Part shown: piece by piece, positions 20,470-31,233 of the stretch
How the letters are laid out: each line of letters opens with the position of its first letter
Position numbering within the stretch: position 1 is the stretch's first letter
Translations under genes and position numbers: made by a program
The notes under the pieces: generated by a model
Told to the model about the DNA's origin: nothing
The model's input: the letters and a program-made list of their open reading frames with translations, nothing else
Databases searched by the model: none
From: Mycoplasmopsis agassizii
Lineage (GTDB): Bacteria > Bacillota_I > Bacilli_A > Mycoplasmatales > Metamycoplasmataceae
NCBI RefSeq assembly: GCF_002272945.1
Contig: NZ_NQMN01000002.1
Location: 1-64,000, forward strand
Direction: 5' to 3'
Length of the DNA: 64,000 nucleotides

Positions 20470-21587
20470 TGATGAAGAACAAAAATAACTACTTACCAAA
20501 TATTTCTGTTTTAGCTTTTGGTGATCATAAGACAAATGGTCTTTACAATATCAAAAGCGAATGAAGAGTAAATATTTCATACATGCGTTTTGGTGAAGCA
20601 GAGAGGAACTTAGAAGGCGTTTTATCTAGTCCAGAAATTTTTGTTTCATGAATTAAAAGAAAAAATTCAGAAGTTACCTTAATTGAAAAACCACTTATTA
20701 CTTTGCAAAAAAATCAAGAAGTAATTAAAAATTTTCTAGGTAAAACAGATGTTTTAATTATCCCTTTAAACACAAGAGATCTTGATTCAATTAACTATGC
20801 GAGAGAATTTCTAAGATACATGAATGACAATAATATTTTAGTGTTTTTCATTCAAGTAAATTCAATTGTAAATAGTGTAAAACTTACTTCTGTATTAAGA
20901 GATTTAAGAAACCTAATAACTGCTAAAAAAGCAATTTTAATTGACTTGCATGAAATTCATTTAATTGAATCTTTTGTAAATCCAAGTATTTTAAAACGTG
21001 ATCAATATGTAATTCAGGGATTAAATTCAATTTCAGAATCATTAATTGGAACCTTTAACGACATTACTAATAATCCACAATTATATGCAAGATTAAAAGC
21101 TTTATCTCTTACTAGACAAGACAAAAATCCTGATGTTTGATTAGTTTCACAAGGAACTTCAAACGATAAAGAAGACCGTTTTGAAAAAGCATTATTTAAA
21201 GCATTAACAAGTTCTATTTTTAGGGGTGCACACTCTGCAAGTGAAAAATTCTTTTTAATTGTTCAAGGTACATTCTTAAACGAAAACAAAATTAAAAAAG
21301 TTAAAGAAGTATTCAAACGAGTTGTCGGTTCACATGCAGAAGTCATGATCGGAAGAGTCTCTGCAGATTATGAATTTGAAAATGTTGTTACTATTACAAT
21401 TTTTGCAAGAGACATTAATCGAGCAAAATTATTAGATAACAGCACCGACTTAAAAACATCAATTAGAACATCTTTAATGAGAGTTGCAGATCTAATTCAA
21501 AATGAAGAAACAAGAGAATTCATTCTTGAAGGTAGCGACAGTAAATGAGAAATAGTTAGCGAAAAAGTTAACTTATCTTCAAAATAA
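20469..21587 (+). CDS. ftsZ: Degenerate FtsZ-like protein without the GTP-binding signature
   Basis: 372 aa. The C-terminal domain (about 224-325: EDRFEKALFKALTSSIFRG, then FFLIVQGTFL, AEVMIGRVSADYEFENVVTITIFA) aligns segment by segment with FtsZ (NRAxxAAxxAISSPLL, GVLxNITGG, NxIFGxVxxExLxDxxxVTVIAT). Residues 168-194 (FVNPSILKRDQYVIQGLNSISESLIG) match the FtsZ helix before the T7 loop (AFxxADxVLRQGVQGISDLI). The tubulin signature GGGTGTG is replaced by LNTRDLDS (100-107), and the T7 catalytic loop NxDxxD is absent. It probably cannot bind or hydrolyse GTP in the known way. Coupled to the large surface protein and followed by a terminator. The homology is my inference from sequence pattern. 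Confidence 0.65.
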
Positions 21588-21593
21588 AAAACG

Positions 21594-21627
21594 AATCAGC
21601 AAGTAAAATTACTGCTGATTTTTTTAT
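21594..21627 (+). terminator. Terminator after the FtsZ-like gene
   Basis: AATCAGC/GCTGATT arms with an inner AGTAA/TTACT stem form a long hairpin, followed by seven T. Confidence 0.85.
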
Positions 21628-21660
21628 ATCCTGTTCTACTAATAAAATTAAAAATGTTAT

Positions 21661-21715
21661 ACCTGTATATAGTTTCAGAGATTTTAAAAAGTATTAACCT
21701 GTATATGGTTTTGGG
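21661..21715 (+). repeat. Two copies of a short intergenic repeat (ACCTGTATATRG...)
   Basis: ACCTGTATATAGTTTCAG starts at 21661 and ACCTGTATATGGTTTTGG at 21697, 36 bases apart. A third copy lies in reverse orientation at 39342-39362. The region 21628-21783 otherwise holds no gene. Confidence 0.6.
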
Positions 21716-21783
21716 TAAAAAATAATCCAAAACATAGTACATGTTGCTATTTTTAGAAAAATAAAAATAGTTCTTTTTAGGAA

Positions 21784-23250
21784 CTATTTTTCATCTTTTA
21801 AAGTAGGGAATAAAAGTACTTCACGAATTGATTCTTGATTTGTAAATAGCATTACTAATCTGTCAATTCCAATACCACTTCCACCTGCTGGTGGCATTCC
21901 GTATTCTAGAGCATTTAAGAATGTTTCATCGATTTCAGTTGCTTCATCATTACCTGCTGCTTTTTCTGCAAGTTGATCTTCAAATCTTTTTCTTTGATCA
22001 AGCGGATCACTTAACTCGGTAAATAAGTTAGCATATTCTTTTTTAGCAATAAATAATTCTGCACGATCAGTAAAACGTGGGTCATGTGGATTTTTATTTG
22101 CTAGTGGAGAAATCTCAATTGGGTGACCGTAAACAAATGTTGGTTCTAATAAGGTTTCTTCGATTAGTACTTCAAATAGCTCGTTAATAATGTGCCCAAC
22201 TGTATAATATTTTTCAATTTTAATCTTATGTTTTTTAGCAACTTCTAGTGCTAAATCTAACTTAAGATTTCTAAAATCATAACCAGTTGCTTTTGATACT
22301 GCATCAACCATATTTAAACGTTTAAACGGCTTTGTAAAGTCAATTTTAACACCTTTGTATTCAATTTGCTGCTTGTTTAGTTTAATCGCTAAATACTTGA
22401 AAACACCTTCTGTAATATCTAAAATACTTTCCATGTTTCCATAGGCTTGATAAAATTCAATTGAAGTAAATTCTGGATTATGAGTTGTATCAATTCCTTC
22501 ATTTCTAAAAATTCTACCAATTTCATAAACACCTGCAAAACCACCAACTATAAGCTGTTTTAGTGGTAATTCAGTTGCAATTCTTAAATTGAATCTTTGA
22601 TTTAGAGCATTATGATGAGTTAAAAATGGTTTAGCATTTGCCCCACCTAAAACAGAGTGTAAAATAGGTGTTTCAGCTTCAAGAAAATCTAGATTATCAA
22701 AATAATTTCTAATTAAAGAAATGATTTTGCTACGCGTTCTAAAGGTTTCTCTAACTGATTCATTAACAATTAAATCGACATAACGTTTACGATAACGCTC
22801 TTCCGTATCTTTTAAACCGTGAAACTTTTCAGGTAAAGCAATTAAGCTTTTAGTTAATAACTCTAAATGAGAAACTCTAACAGTCAATTCACCCTTATTA
22901 GTTTTCATAACTGAACCAGTAATATAAACAATATCACCAATATCTAATAGGTCAAATAACTTTTCATAATCAGTTAAGGTTTTACGATTAAAGTAGGCTT
23001 GCATTCTGCCATAAGGATCTTGAATTACAAAAAACGGCTCTCTAATTGTCATAATTCTTCCAGCAATTGTGACAATATGATTTTCAAGATGTAAGGCTTC
23101 TTTACTTCTTAAATTAAACAATTCATGTAATTGTTTACTATTATGTGTTAGTTTTTTGTTATCAAAATTATTTCAGGGATTAATACCTAAAGCACGAATT
23201 TTTTCGGCTTTTTCTCTTCTAACAATTTCTTGTTCACTTAGATTTTTCAT
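21784..23250 (-). CDS. lysS: Lysyl-tRNA synthetase, class II
   Basis: 488 aa from ATG 23250, start [26 protein letters not shown]. An N-terminal OB-fold (about 50-140) is followed by the class II core: motif 2 [23 protein letters not shown] and motif 3 [13 protein letters not shown]. It charges tRNA-Lys. It follows the aminotransferase gene by one base, so the two are likely cotranscribed. Confidence 0.95.
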
Positions 23251-23251
23251 A

Positions 23252-24391
23252 TTAATCTCTTTCTTTTTCTTTAGCTTTCATTTTCACTTTTCTAACTGCT
23301 AAAGCCATTCTCTGAATAATATGATCTAAGTCATATTCATCAAGTTCACTTAATAAACCGATTCTAATGGCTGTTTTTTCTCAAAAGGTTAAAGCATTAG
23401 CAATATAAATGTGTGAATCCTTGAATAGCATATCTAGAAAATCTTGTAAGTTAATTGTGTCATTTTTGACAACAATTAAACTGCGTGATTTATGTTTTTC
23501 AGTTCTGACTACGTTTTCAAAACCGATTTCTAATAATTCTTTTTCTAAGTATTGATACTTTTTAACCTGATTTTTTTGCTTTGCAACTAAACCTTGCTTT
23601 AAGATTTCATCTAGTGATCTTCCTAAACATCTGATCATGCTAATAGCAGGTGTTTGAGGAGTAATTGCTACTGCTCTTGCTAGACTTTTAAATGGATCAT
23701 TATATTTAAAATATCTACCTAGATTGAAGTATCAATTGTTAGTTGCTTTTGCTTTATAAAAGTTTTCATATGCGTATTGGCTAAAACTTACAAAGGAAAC
23801 TCCTGGTGGCAAATTAAAACCTTTTTGGGATGCTCCTGCGACTGCATCAATGCCCCATTGAGTCATGTGTAAAGGGTTAAAGAGTAACCCCGAAATAGCA
23901 TCTACACCAAAAAATAATTTGTATTTTTTGGCAATTTTTCCGATGCTTTCTAAGTCATTTAAAACTCCTGTTGAAGTTTCACTTTGAACTGCAAAAATAT
24001 GAGTGATTTCAGGATTATTTTGAATGGTTCTTTCAATTATTTCAGCATCAACAGTTTTTCCTCATTCACTTCTTAATTCAATTACATTTAAATCTGCTGA
24101 TTTTAAAATTGAAGCAAAAAGTTCTGAAAAATAACCAATATTGATTGCTAAAACAGTATCTTTTGGCTTAGTAAAATTTTGTGCAATTGCTTCTAGTGCA
24201 GCTGAACCTGATGCTGTTAAAACAAAACTTCTACCATTAGTATTATTAACAATGGCATTAATTTTCTTTTCGTTTTCTTGAACTAGATTGTCAAATTTGC
24301 TAGTTCTATGATGTTCAAGGTCTTCAAAAAGACACTTTAAAAATCTTTCGGGCACGTTTGTTGGCCCGGGTGCTAATAAATATGATTTCAT
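23252..24391 (-). CDS. Class V aminotransferase (serine/alanine-glyoxylate aminotransferase type)
   Basis: 379 aa PLP enzyme. The start is SYLLAPGPTNVPERF, as in the SGAT family. TASGSAALEAIAQN binds cofactor phosphate, and AGASQKGFNLPPG contains the Schiff-base lysine. It might transfer amino groups between alanine/serine and glyoxylate or a related 2-oxo acid; the real substrate is unknown. Several TGA Trp codons. Upstream of lysS with a 1-base gap. Confidence 0.8.
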
Positions 24392-24452
24392 AGGTGCAAC
24401 AATTATAGCAATTTTTTTACTATTTTATAACATCTTCATACTGATAAAGACA

Positions 24453-26057
24453 TTAACCGATTGAAATACCTTCTTCCAAATACTCGTAAGCATTTTCTTT
24501 GCGTTTTGAACTTCTTCAAGCAAGTACGGTTGAAGAAATTCCAAGCTGCCCGATAAACATAGTAAAGATAATTGCTAGCTGACTAGGTATATTTAAAAGT
24601 GGTGTAATTCCAGGGGTTAAACCTGTCGTTCCAAAGGCTGATGAGACTTCAAAAATAATATGATTAAAAGTAAAGATAGTTGTGTTATTGCCGTTAACTG
24701 CTTCAGAAACTTGTGAAGGAATTTGACCTCCAAAAACTGATAAAGAAGAAGCCACAACAAAGGAAATTAAAAAGACTAAAATAACTGATAAAGCAAGTAC
24801 GACAAAACTCATGCGTACAGTTTCATCACTTATTCTACGTTTAAAAATCCTTACACTAGGTCTACCTGTTAACTTAGATCATAATGATAAAAGCACAATT
24901 GCAAAAGTGGTTGTTCTAATTCCACCACCTGTTGAAGAAGGAGATGCACCGATGAACATTCCAATACTTCCTAAAATTGTGCTAGCCTCTGTAAAACTAC
25001 TAAAACTTGCTGTCTGAAAACCTGCAGAACGAGTGGCTGCCACATTAAAAATAATGTTGAAAACTTTATCTTCATACGAACCGTAAATCGGATCGTTTCA
25101 GATGGTATTAGGGTTTTTGCTCGTTGCTTCAAAAGCAATTGTTAAAACCACCATTGTGATTCCGACTGAAAAATAAGTTACTAAAGTTAACTTCGTAAAT
25201 AGTGAAAAACGAATCTTGGGAAAATAAGTTTCTTTATTTTTTAAAAAATACGTATTACGTAATTTTTTAATTCAAATCCTAAAGTGCCTTGATAAATCAT
25301 AAATAACAGGATAACCAATTCCCCCGATTACAAAGATTACAATTGTAAAAAATAAAAAGACATGATTTTGGTAATAACCAGCTAAAGAATGTGATGAAAG
25401 AATGTCAAAACCTGCGTTATTAATGGTGCTGATCATATGGAAAAACCCTTGTCTAAACGCCATTGATAAATCACCCGTTGCCACGATTCCTACATAACCA
25501 CTACCTAATGATTCTGCATAAGTTGATGAAGGTGTACCGTAGTAGAAAAATAGTGAAAAGCCGATTCCGCCTATAAAAATGATCACTAATAAGAAAGTTA
25601 TTGATGTAATAATAACTTCTGATAAAGCCCCAATATTAGCCGTTCCACGCTCTGTATTAACTAATTCACGCTCATCAACACCTGAATTAAGCCTTAAAAC
25701 GTAGTTGAAAATGAAGATTTTTAAGGTAAAGACCCCAAAACCTCCAAATAATATTAAAATTGCAATCACGGCCTGGCCGCCCATAGTTCAAGAATCAAAC
25801 GTACTTACCGTTACTAATCCTGTATCTGAAAAAGATGAAGCAGAGGTAAATAAGGCTGCCAAAAAACTAATATCTTTACCATCTTGATGCATCGCTGGAA
25901 TTGATAAGATACCTGCAAAACCGATTGTTATTAATAAGTAAATGAAAAAAATATACCTTGAAGGGATGATTCCCCTTCTAATTTTTTGAATATAGAAAAT
26001 AACTCGATTAAGCTTAGTTATTCTTAAAAGTTTCCTTACTCAAAATTTAAAATTCAT
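24453..26057 (-). CDS. Potassium uptake channel subunit (TrkH/KtrB family)
   Basis: 534 aa, many membrane segments. Four pore repeats are visible through their filter regions: SASSFSDTGLVTVSTFDSW, STINNAGFDILSS, AATRSAGFQTASFS and EVSSAFGTTGLTPGITP, together with GASPSSTGGGIRTTTFA. These are the hallmark of the SKT superfamily of K+ transporters. The cytoplasmic gating partner (KtrA/TrkA) is not in the window. Oriented away from metK, with a structured region between them. Confidence 0.9.
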
Positions 26058-26094
26058 AAATTTTATTATATAAAAAAATAGAATAACAAATTCA

Positions 26095-26146
26095 AAAACG
26101 ATGAGCGTTTTTATAAGGCTGAAAATAATTGCTAACAAAAGCCTTA
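26095..26146 (+). promoter_or_regulatory. Two hairpins upstream of metK
   Basis: AAAACG/CGTTTT (26095-26111), immediately followed by TAAGGCT ... AGCCTTA (26114-26146). They lie between divergent ktrB-like and metK genes, so they are leader structures or operators, not gene-end terminators. I do not recognise a known SAM riboswitch consensus. The metK ribosome-binding site AGAGGTG follows at about 26180. Confidence 0.35.
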
Positions 26147-26192
26147 AAAATTAGTTATGATTGTTTAAGATATTTTATTAAAGAGGTGAAAA

Positions 26193-27314
26193 ATGATTAA
26201 TTATATTAGTGCCGAAAGCGTTGGTAAAGGTCATCCTGACAAAATTTGTGACCAAATTGCTGATGCTATTTTAGATGAACTTTTAAAAAAGGATAAAGAT
26301 TCTCGTGTTGCAGTTGAAGTTTTTGCAACTAACCGTTTAATCGTAATTGGTGGTGAAATTAATACCCATGCTTATGTTGACGTTGTTAAAATTGCCTGAT
26401 CAGTTTTATTTGATCTAGGTTATTCTGAAAACGATTTTTCAATCGTTTCTTCAGTTAATTCTCAATCTAGCGAAATTTCTGCTTTAGTTGATCATGATAG
26501 TGAAATCGCCGCAGGTGATCAAGGGATTATGTATGGTTATGCAACTAATGAAACTGCTAACTACATGCCGCTTGCCATAACTTTAGCTCATAGATTTTTA
26601 AAAGTTGCTGAAAGAGTTAGAAAACATCATCAGATTAAAGAATTAAAAGCTGATATGAAAAGTCAAGTAACTTTAGCTTATGAAGAAGGTAAACCTACTA
26701 AAATTGCTAAACTGGTTTTAGCACTGCAACATCAAGAAAACCTGGATGTTGAAAAATTTAAGAAAAATGTTAAAAGATTGATTATTGATCCAGTTGTTAA
26801 AGAATTTAATCTTAATGAAGATTTTGAAATCTTCATTAATCATAAAGGACCTTTTTCACTGGGTGGTCCGATTGCCGATACAGGTTTAACTGGAAGAAAA
26901 ATTATTGTTGATACTTATGGTGGTGCTGCTCGCCATGGTGGTGGTGCTTTTAGTGGTAAAGACTATTCAAAAGTAGACCGTAGTGGTGCCTATGCTGCAA
27001 GATGAGTTGCTAAAAACTTAGTAGCAGCAGGTGTTGCTGATAAGTTAGAACTACAAATTGCTTATGTAATAGGAAGAAAAACACCGATTTCTTACTATAT
27101 TGAAACTTTTAATAGTGAAAAAATTGCTAAAGAAAAAATCGTTGAAATTATTGAAAAAGTTTTTGATCTAAGTGTGCAAGGTATTATTGATCAATTTGAT
27201 ATGAAAAATATTTCATATAAAAAACTAGCAGTTTTTGGTCATGTTGGTCGCTCTGAAAAGAAAGCACCTTGAGAAAAACTAGATAAAGTAAGCGAAATTC
27301 AGGCACTTTTATAA
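26193..27314 (+). CDS. metK: S-adenosylmethionine synthetase
   Basis: 373 aa. Makes SAM from Met and ATP, the donor for the DNA methyltransferases encoded nearby. Motifs: [21 protein letters not shown] at the N-terminus, [14 protein letters not shown], and [29 protein letters not shown] with phosphate-binding residues. Slightly shorter than E. coli MetK (384). Three TGA Trp codons. Confidence 0.95.
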
Positions 27315-27332
27315 ATTTTGGATTTTTCAACT

Positions 27333-27380
27333 AGATACTTTCAAAAAAATTGCAAAGTATCTGCCTTTGGTCGTATAATT
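27333..27380 (+). promoter_or_regulatory. Inverted repeat and -10 region before the small membrane protein gene
   Basis: AGATACTTT (27333-27341) and AAAGTATCT (about 27354-27362) are perfect complements, followed by TATAATT near 27375 and AAGGGG before the ATG at 27412. The hairpin lacks a clear T-run, so an operator is as likely as a metK terminator. Confidence 0.4.
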
Positions 27381-27411
27381 TAAAAACAATTATAATTAAG
27401 AAAGGGGACAT

Positions 27412-27689
27412 ATGAAAGGTCTAGCAAAAGTATTTATAATTATTGGCACAATCTTTAATTTTTGAGCAATTATTCCTATTTTTACAGCGCATCTAGCTTT
27501 AAAAAACTTAGAACTGCAACAGATAAAAGTGAACTTACAGTACCAGCAATTCTAGCAATGTTTTTCAATGGTATTTTAGGTGGAATCTTCATGCTATTAG
27601 TAAGTGACAGTGAACTAGCAGAAAATTCAAATAAAATTATTTCTTCAAAAGCTCAAGAAGTAGAAGTAGAAGTTGAACCAGCTGAATAA
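27412..27689 (+). pseudogene. Small two-segment membrane protein, frameshifted
   Basis: The ATG at 27412 follows a strong AAGGGG site and opens MKGLAKVFIIIGTIFNFWAIIPIF..., a membrane segment. That frame ends early. The continuation (KKLRTATDKSELTVPAILAMFFNGILGGIFMLLVSDSE..., ending in an acidic tail EVEVEVEPAE) lies in another frame. Adding one A to the six-A tract at 27501-27506 joins them smoothly (LALKKLRTAT). The joined product would be about 92 aa. The break could be a true mutation, slippage at the A-tract, or a sequence error. The layout resembles short two-TM proteins common in mycoplasmas. Confidence 0.6.
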
Positions 27690-27703
27690 CTATAAAGAAT
27701 ACA

Positions 27704-27752
27704 AAAAACACTTAGACACTGGCAAGTAATTGCTTTTTGTCTAAGTGTTTTT
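27704..27752. terminator. Bidirectional terminator between the small membrane gene and glyA
   Basis: Fifteen-base arms AAAAACACTTAGACA / TGTCTAAGTGTTTTT; A-rich on one side and T-rich on the other, so it works for both convergent genes. Confidence 0.85.
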
Positions 27753-27781
27753 CAATATCTAAAATAGTTGTTTAAAGTTAT

Positions 27782-29032
27782 TTAAAAGTAACTTTTTTTA
27801 AGTGGATGTTTGCTAGTAATTTCTAGAACTTTTGCTTTTAAGTTTTTTAAAACTTCTAAGTTTGTATAGTTTTTTAAGGCTTGATCTATAATTCTAGCAA
27901 CCTCTATAAAAGTGTTTTCATCAAAACCACGACTTGTCATAGCTGCACTACCAATTCTTACTCCACTAGCAATCATTGGTTTTAAAGTATCATGGGGAAT
28001 GGTATTTTTATTAGTTGTAATATTGACCTTATCAAGCGTTAATTCTGCTTCTTTACCACTAATGCCATAACCTTTTAAAACATTAATTGTAAATAAATGA
28101 TTATCAGTACCACCTGTAATCACAGGTACTTTTAAGTTCATAAATTCATTTGCCATAGCTCTAGCATTTTTCTTGACATTTTGCGCATAAGTTTTAAACC
28201 CAGGCTGCAGTGCTTCATGAAAAGCAACTGCTTTACCTGCGATTGCATGAAATAAAGGTCCACCTTGATAACCCGGGAAAACTCAACGGTTCATTAACTT
28301 AGCAATTTCATCATCATTTGTCATTAAAATTGCTCCACGCGCACCACGCAGTGTTTTATGAGTAGTAGTCATTGTCAAATGAGCATGTTCAATTGGTGAA
28401 TCATGCTCATTGGCAACTACAAGTCCTGCAATATGAGAAATATCAGCAAATAACTTTGCTCCTACTTTATCAGCTATTTGCCTAAATCTTTTAAAATCAA
28501 TTACTCTAGGATAAGCTGAATAACCTGTAATAATTACTTCAGGTTTTACTTCTAATGCTCTTTTTTCTACTAAATCATAATCTAGAAAACCATTTTCATC
28601 AACATCATAACTATGTGCTTCATAAAAAACACCTGAAAAAGAAATATGATAACCATGAGTTAAATGTCCTCCACTAGATAAAGACATTCCTAAAATTTTA
28701 GCTCCTGGTTTTGCTAGTGTTGCTAAAGCGCTAGCATTAGCAACAGATCCTGAATAAGGTTGCACATTCACATGTTTAACATTAAATAATTTTTTAGCTC
28801 TTTCAATTGCTAAATTTTCGACTTTGTCGATAAATTCAGCGCCTCCATAATATCTTCTACCTGGATAACCTTCTCCGTATTTATTAGTTAAAACACTTCC
28901 TGTTGCTTTTAAAACATCTTCAGAGACAAAGTTTTCACTAGCAATCAGTTCAATATGACTTGCTTGTCTATTTAGTTCACCGTTAATTGCTTCGGCAATT
29001 AAGGTGTCGCTTAGTTCGATTTTTTTATACAT
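27782..29032 (-). CDS. glyA: Serine hydroxymethyltransferase
   Basis: 416 aa, PLP enzyme converting serine plus tetrahydrofolate to glycine plus methylene-THF. Clear motifs: [40 protein letters not shown], and [15 protein letters not shown] with the PLP-lysine, then [19 protein letters not shown]. Complete and standard length. Confidence 0.96.
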
Positions 29033-29092
29033 ATAAAAATAATACCCATAACTAAATTAATTTGCTAATTTAATCAAATTAATTTGTAAGTT

Positions 29093-29128
29093 AGGTTCTA
29101 TGATGAAACTGCACAGGAATTTGAACCT
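29093..29128 (-). promoter_or_regulatory. Possible leader hairpin upstream of glyA
   Basis: AGGTTC (29093-29098) pairs with GAACCT (29123-29128) over a 24-base loop. It lies 60-95 bases upstream of the glyA ATG. The loop contains GGTTCAAATTCC on the minus strand, like a tRNA T-loop, but no full tRNA fold is seen. The rest of 29033-29262 is AT-rich promoter DNA, with TATAAT near 29200 serving the plus-strand methyltransferase. Confidence 0.25.
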
Positions 29129-29262
29129 TGTTTAGTTAGTATTTTTTGACTAGTTTTATAAAAGTTAAGTTTTTATTAACGAGCACTTTTAAAAAAGATA
29201 TAATGACAAATAGAGATTAGAGAAACTAATAATTTAATTAATAAAGAGGGAGTTATTTTAAG

Positions 29263-30099
29263 ATGATTACAAAGACTAAATCAGTTCAAACACCTATTTT
29301 TAAAAACACATTTGATGATCAAAATGTGTTTTTTGAAGCTGAAAATTTTAAACTTTTTCAAGGTGATTCATTTCAGATTCTAAAAACCTTAGAACCTAGA
29401 TCAGTTAACATGATTTTTGCAGACCCTCCCTATTTTCTAAGTAACAATGGCATCAGTTGTCATAGTGGTAAACAAGTGGTTAATCATAAAGGTAAATGAG
29501 ATGAAACTAAAACTATCGAAGAAAAACTAGAGTTTAATCGTGAATGATTAAGACTATGTCGAGAAGTTTTAACTGATGATGGTACCATCTGAATTAGTGG
29601 TACATATCATAATATTTATACAGTTGGTGTTGCTTTAGAACTTGAAGGTTATTCAATTATTAATAATATAACTTGACAAAAACCAAATCCTACGCCTAAT
29701 TTAGCAGGACGCTCTTTTACTAATTCAACTGAAACAATTATTTGAGCAAGAAAACAACTGACTGCTAAAACTAAAGGTAAACATTTTTATAATTATGCCT
29801 TGATGAAAGAAATCAATGGAGGCAAACAAATGAAGGATGTTTGGTTATTGAATTTACCAACTCCATCTGAGAAAAAATTTGGTAAACACCCAACACAAAA
29901 ACCACTTTCAGTTTTAGAGCGCTTAATTTTAGCTAGCACAAAAGAAAATGATCTTGTGCTTGATTGCTTTAACGGTTCAGGAACAACAGGAATCGCTGCA
30001 AACAAATTAAATCGTAAATACATAGGAATCGATAGCGAATTAGAATATCTTGAACTTACTAAAAATCGCTTTTTAGATTTGAAAAAGAATTTAATATAG
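29263..30099 (+). CDS. DpnA-like adenine-N6 DNA methyltransferase (beta-class)
   Basis: 278 aa. The catalytic DPPY motif comes first (MIFADPPYFLSNNGISC, about residues 49-64) and the SAM-binding DCFNGSGTTG near 235-246, i.e. beta-class order. The run [34 protein letters not shown] and GKQMKDVW closely resembles DpnA/M.DpnIIB-type enzymes, which methylate GATC and accept single-stranded DNA. GATC specificity is thus a guess from similarity. No partner nuclease is recognised beside it. Ribosome-binding site AGAGGGAG upstream. Confidence 0.85.
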
Positions 30100-30104
30100 A
30101 ACTT

Positions 30105-30132
30105 ACTTATTACAAACATGTAATAAGTTTTT
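30105..30132 (+). terminator. Terminator after the adenine methyltransferase
   Basis: ACTTATTAC / GTAATAAGT with a six-base loop, followed by TTTT. The cytosine methyltransferase downstream is thus probably transcribed separately. Confidence 0.8.
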
Positions 30133-30177
30133 ATTAGTCATTTACTAAATAAACAGAGGATTTTAATTAATTAAATT

Positions 30178-31143
30178 ATGAGTAACATTAATAATTGAAC
30201 TTTTATAGATCTGTTTGCTGGAATAGGTGGTTTTAGACAAGCACTTCAAAGTTATGGAGCAAAATGTGTATTTTCATCTGAAATAGATAAATTCTGTAAA
30301 CAAACTTACTTTAATAATTATGGTGATTGACCTGAAGGAGATATTACTAAAATTGATGCAGAATGCATTCCGAGACACGATATCTTATGTGCAGGTTTTC
30401 CTTGTCAAGCTTTTAGTATTTCAGGTAAACAACTAGGTTTTGATGATGCAAGAGGTACTTTATTTTTTGAAATTATTCGTATCGTTAAACATCATAAATC
30501 AAGAATAATTTTTTTAGAAAATGTTGCCAATTTAGCAAAACATGATAATTCAAATACAGTTAAATTAATGATAAAACTGCTTGAAAAAGAAGGTTACACT
30601 GTTTTTATAAAAGAATTAAATGCAAGTGATTTTGGAGTATCACAATCACGTAAGAGACTTTATTTTGTATGTTTTAGAAATGATTTAAACATAAAAAATT
30701 TTGAGTTTCCTAAGCCTTTAAATAAAATAGTTACAATCAAAGATATTTTAGAAAATGAAAATCTTACTGACAAAAGATTTTTTATTGAAAATAAATCCTT
30801 CGTATTGAACAAGGAAAAAATAGTAAACCTTCCAACTAAAAAGATAGTTAGAATTGGGACTATAAATAAAGGTGGTCAAGGAGACAGAATTTATGATATC
30901 AATGGTATTGGTATAACACTATCTGCTAGGGGTGGTGGTTCTGCTTCAAGAACTGGTGCTTATTATATTAATGGAAAAATTAGAAAATTAACTCCTAGAG
31001 AATGTGCCAGATTGCAAGGTTTCCCCGAAGATTTTAAAATAGATGAAAACATTAATCAAGCTTATAAACAGTTCGGAAATTCTGTGGCGATTCCTGTTTT
31101 AAAAGAAATTATTATTAAGATCACAAAAACCTTATTTAATTAA
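30178..31143 (+). CDS. DNA (cytosine-5)-methyltransferase
   Basis: 321 aa with the C5 motifs in order: I FIDLFAGIGGFRQAL, IV GFPCQAFSISG (catalytic Cys), VI FLENVANL, VIII FGVSQSRKRLYF, then a target-recognition region (GTINKGGQGDRIYD...LSARGGGSASRTG), and IX/X RLQGFPEDF...QFGNSVAIPV. It is full length and probably active. The target cannot be read from sequence. No cognate restriction nuclease is recognised, unless one of the unknown genes just downstream on the other strand provides it. Confidence 0.93.
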
Positions 31144-31233
31144 AAATACTCTATTTAAAATGATAATTATTTTCAATATCTGATTGGAGATTAAAAAAAT
31201 GAAACTCTTATTTTTTTGTAAAATTTTAAATAT

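Noticed and set aside
21661-21715. Possible CRISPR repeat pair
   Set aside because: Only two nearby copies with an 18-base gap, no further spacing unit and no cas genes anywhere in the window.
29093-29128. tRNA-like T-arm (GGTTCAAATTCC) upstream of glyA
   Set aside because: No acceptor, anticodon or D-arm can be folded around it; kept only as a weak hairpin.
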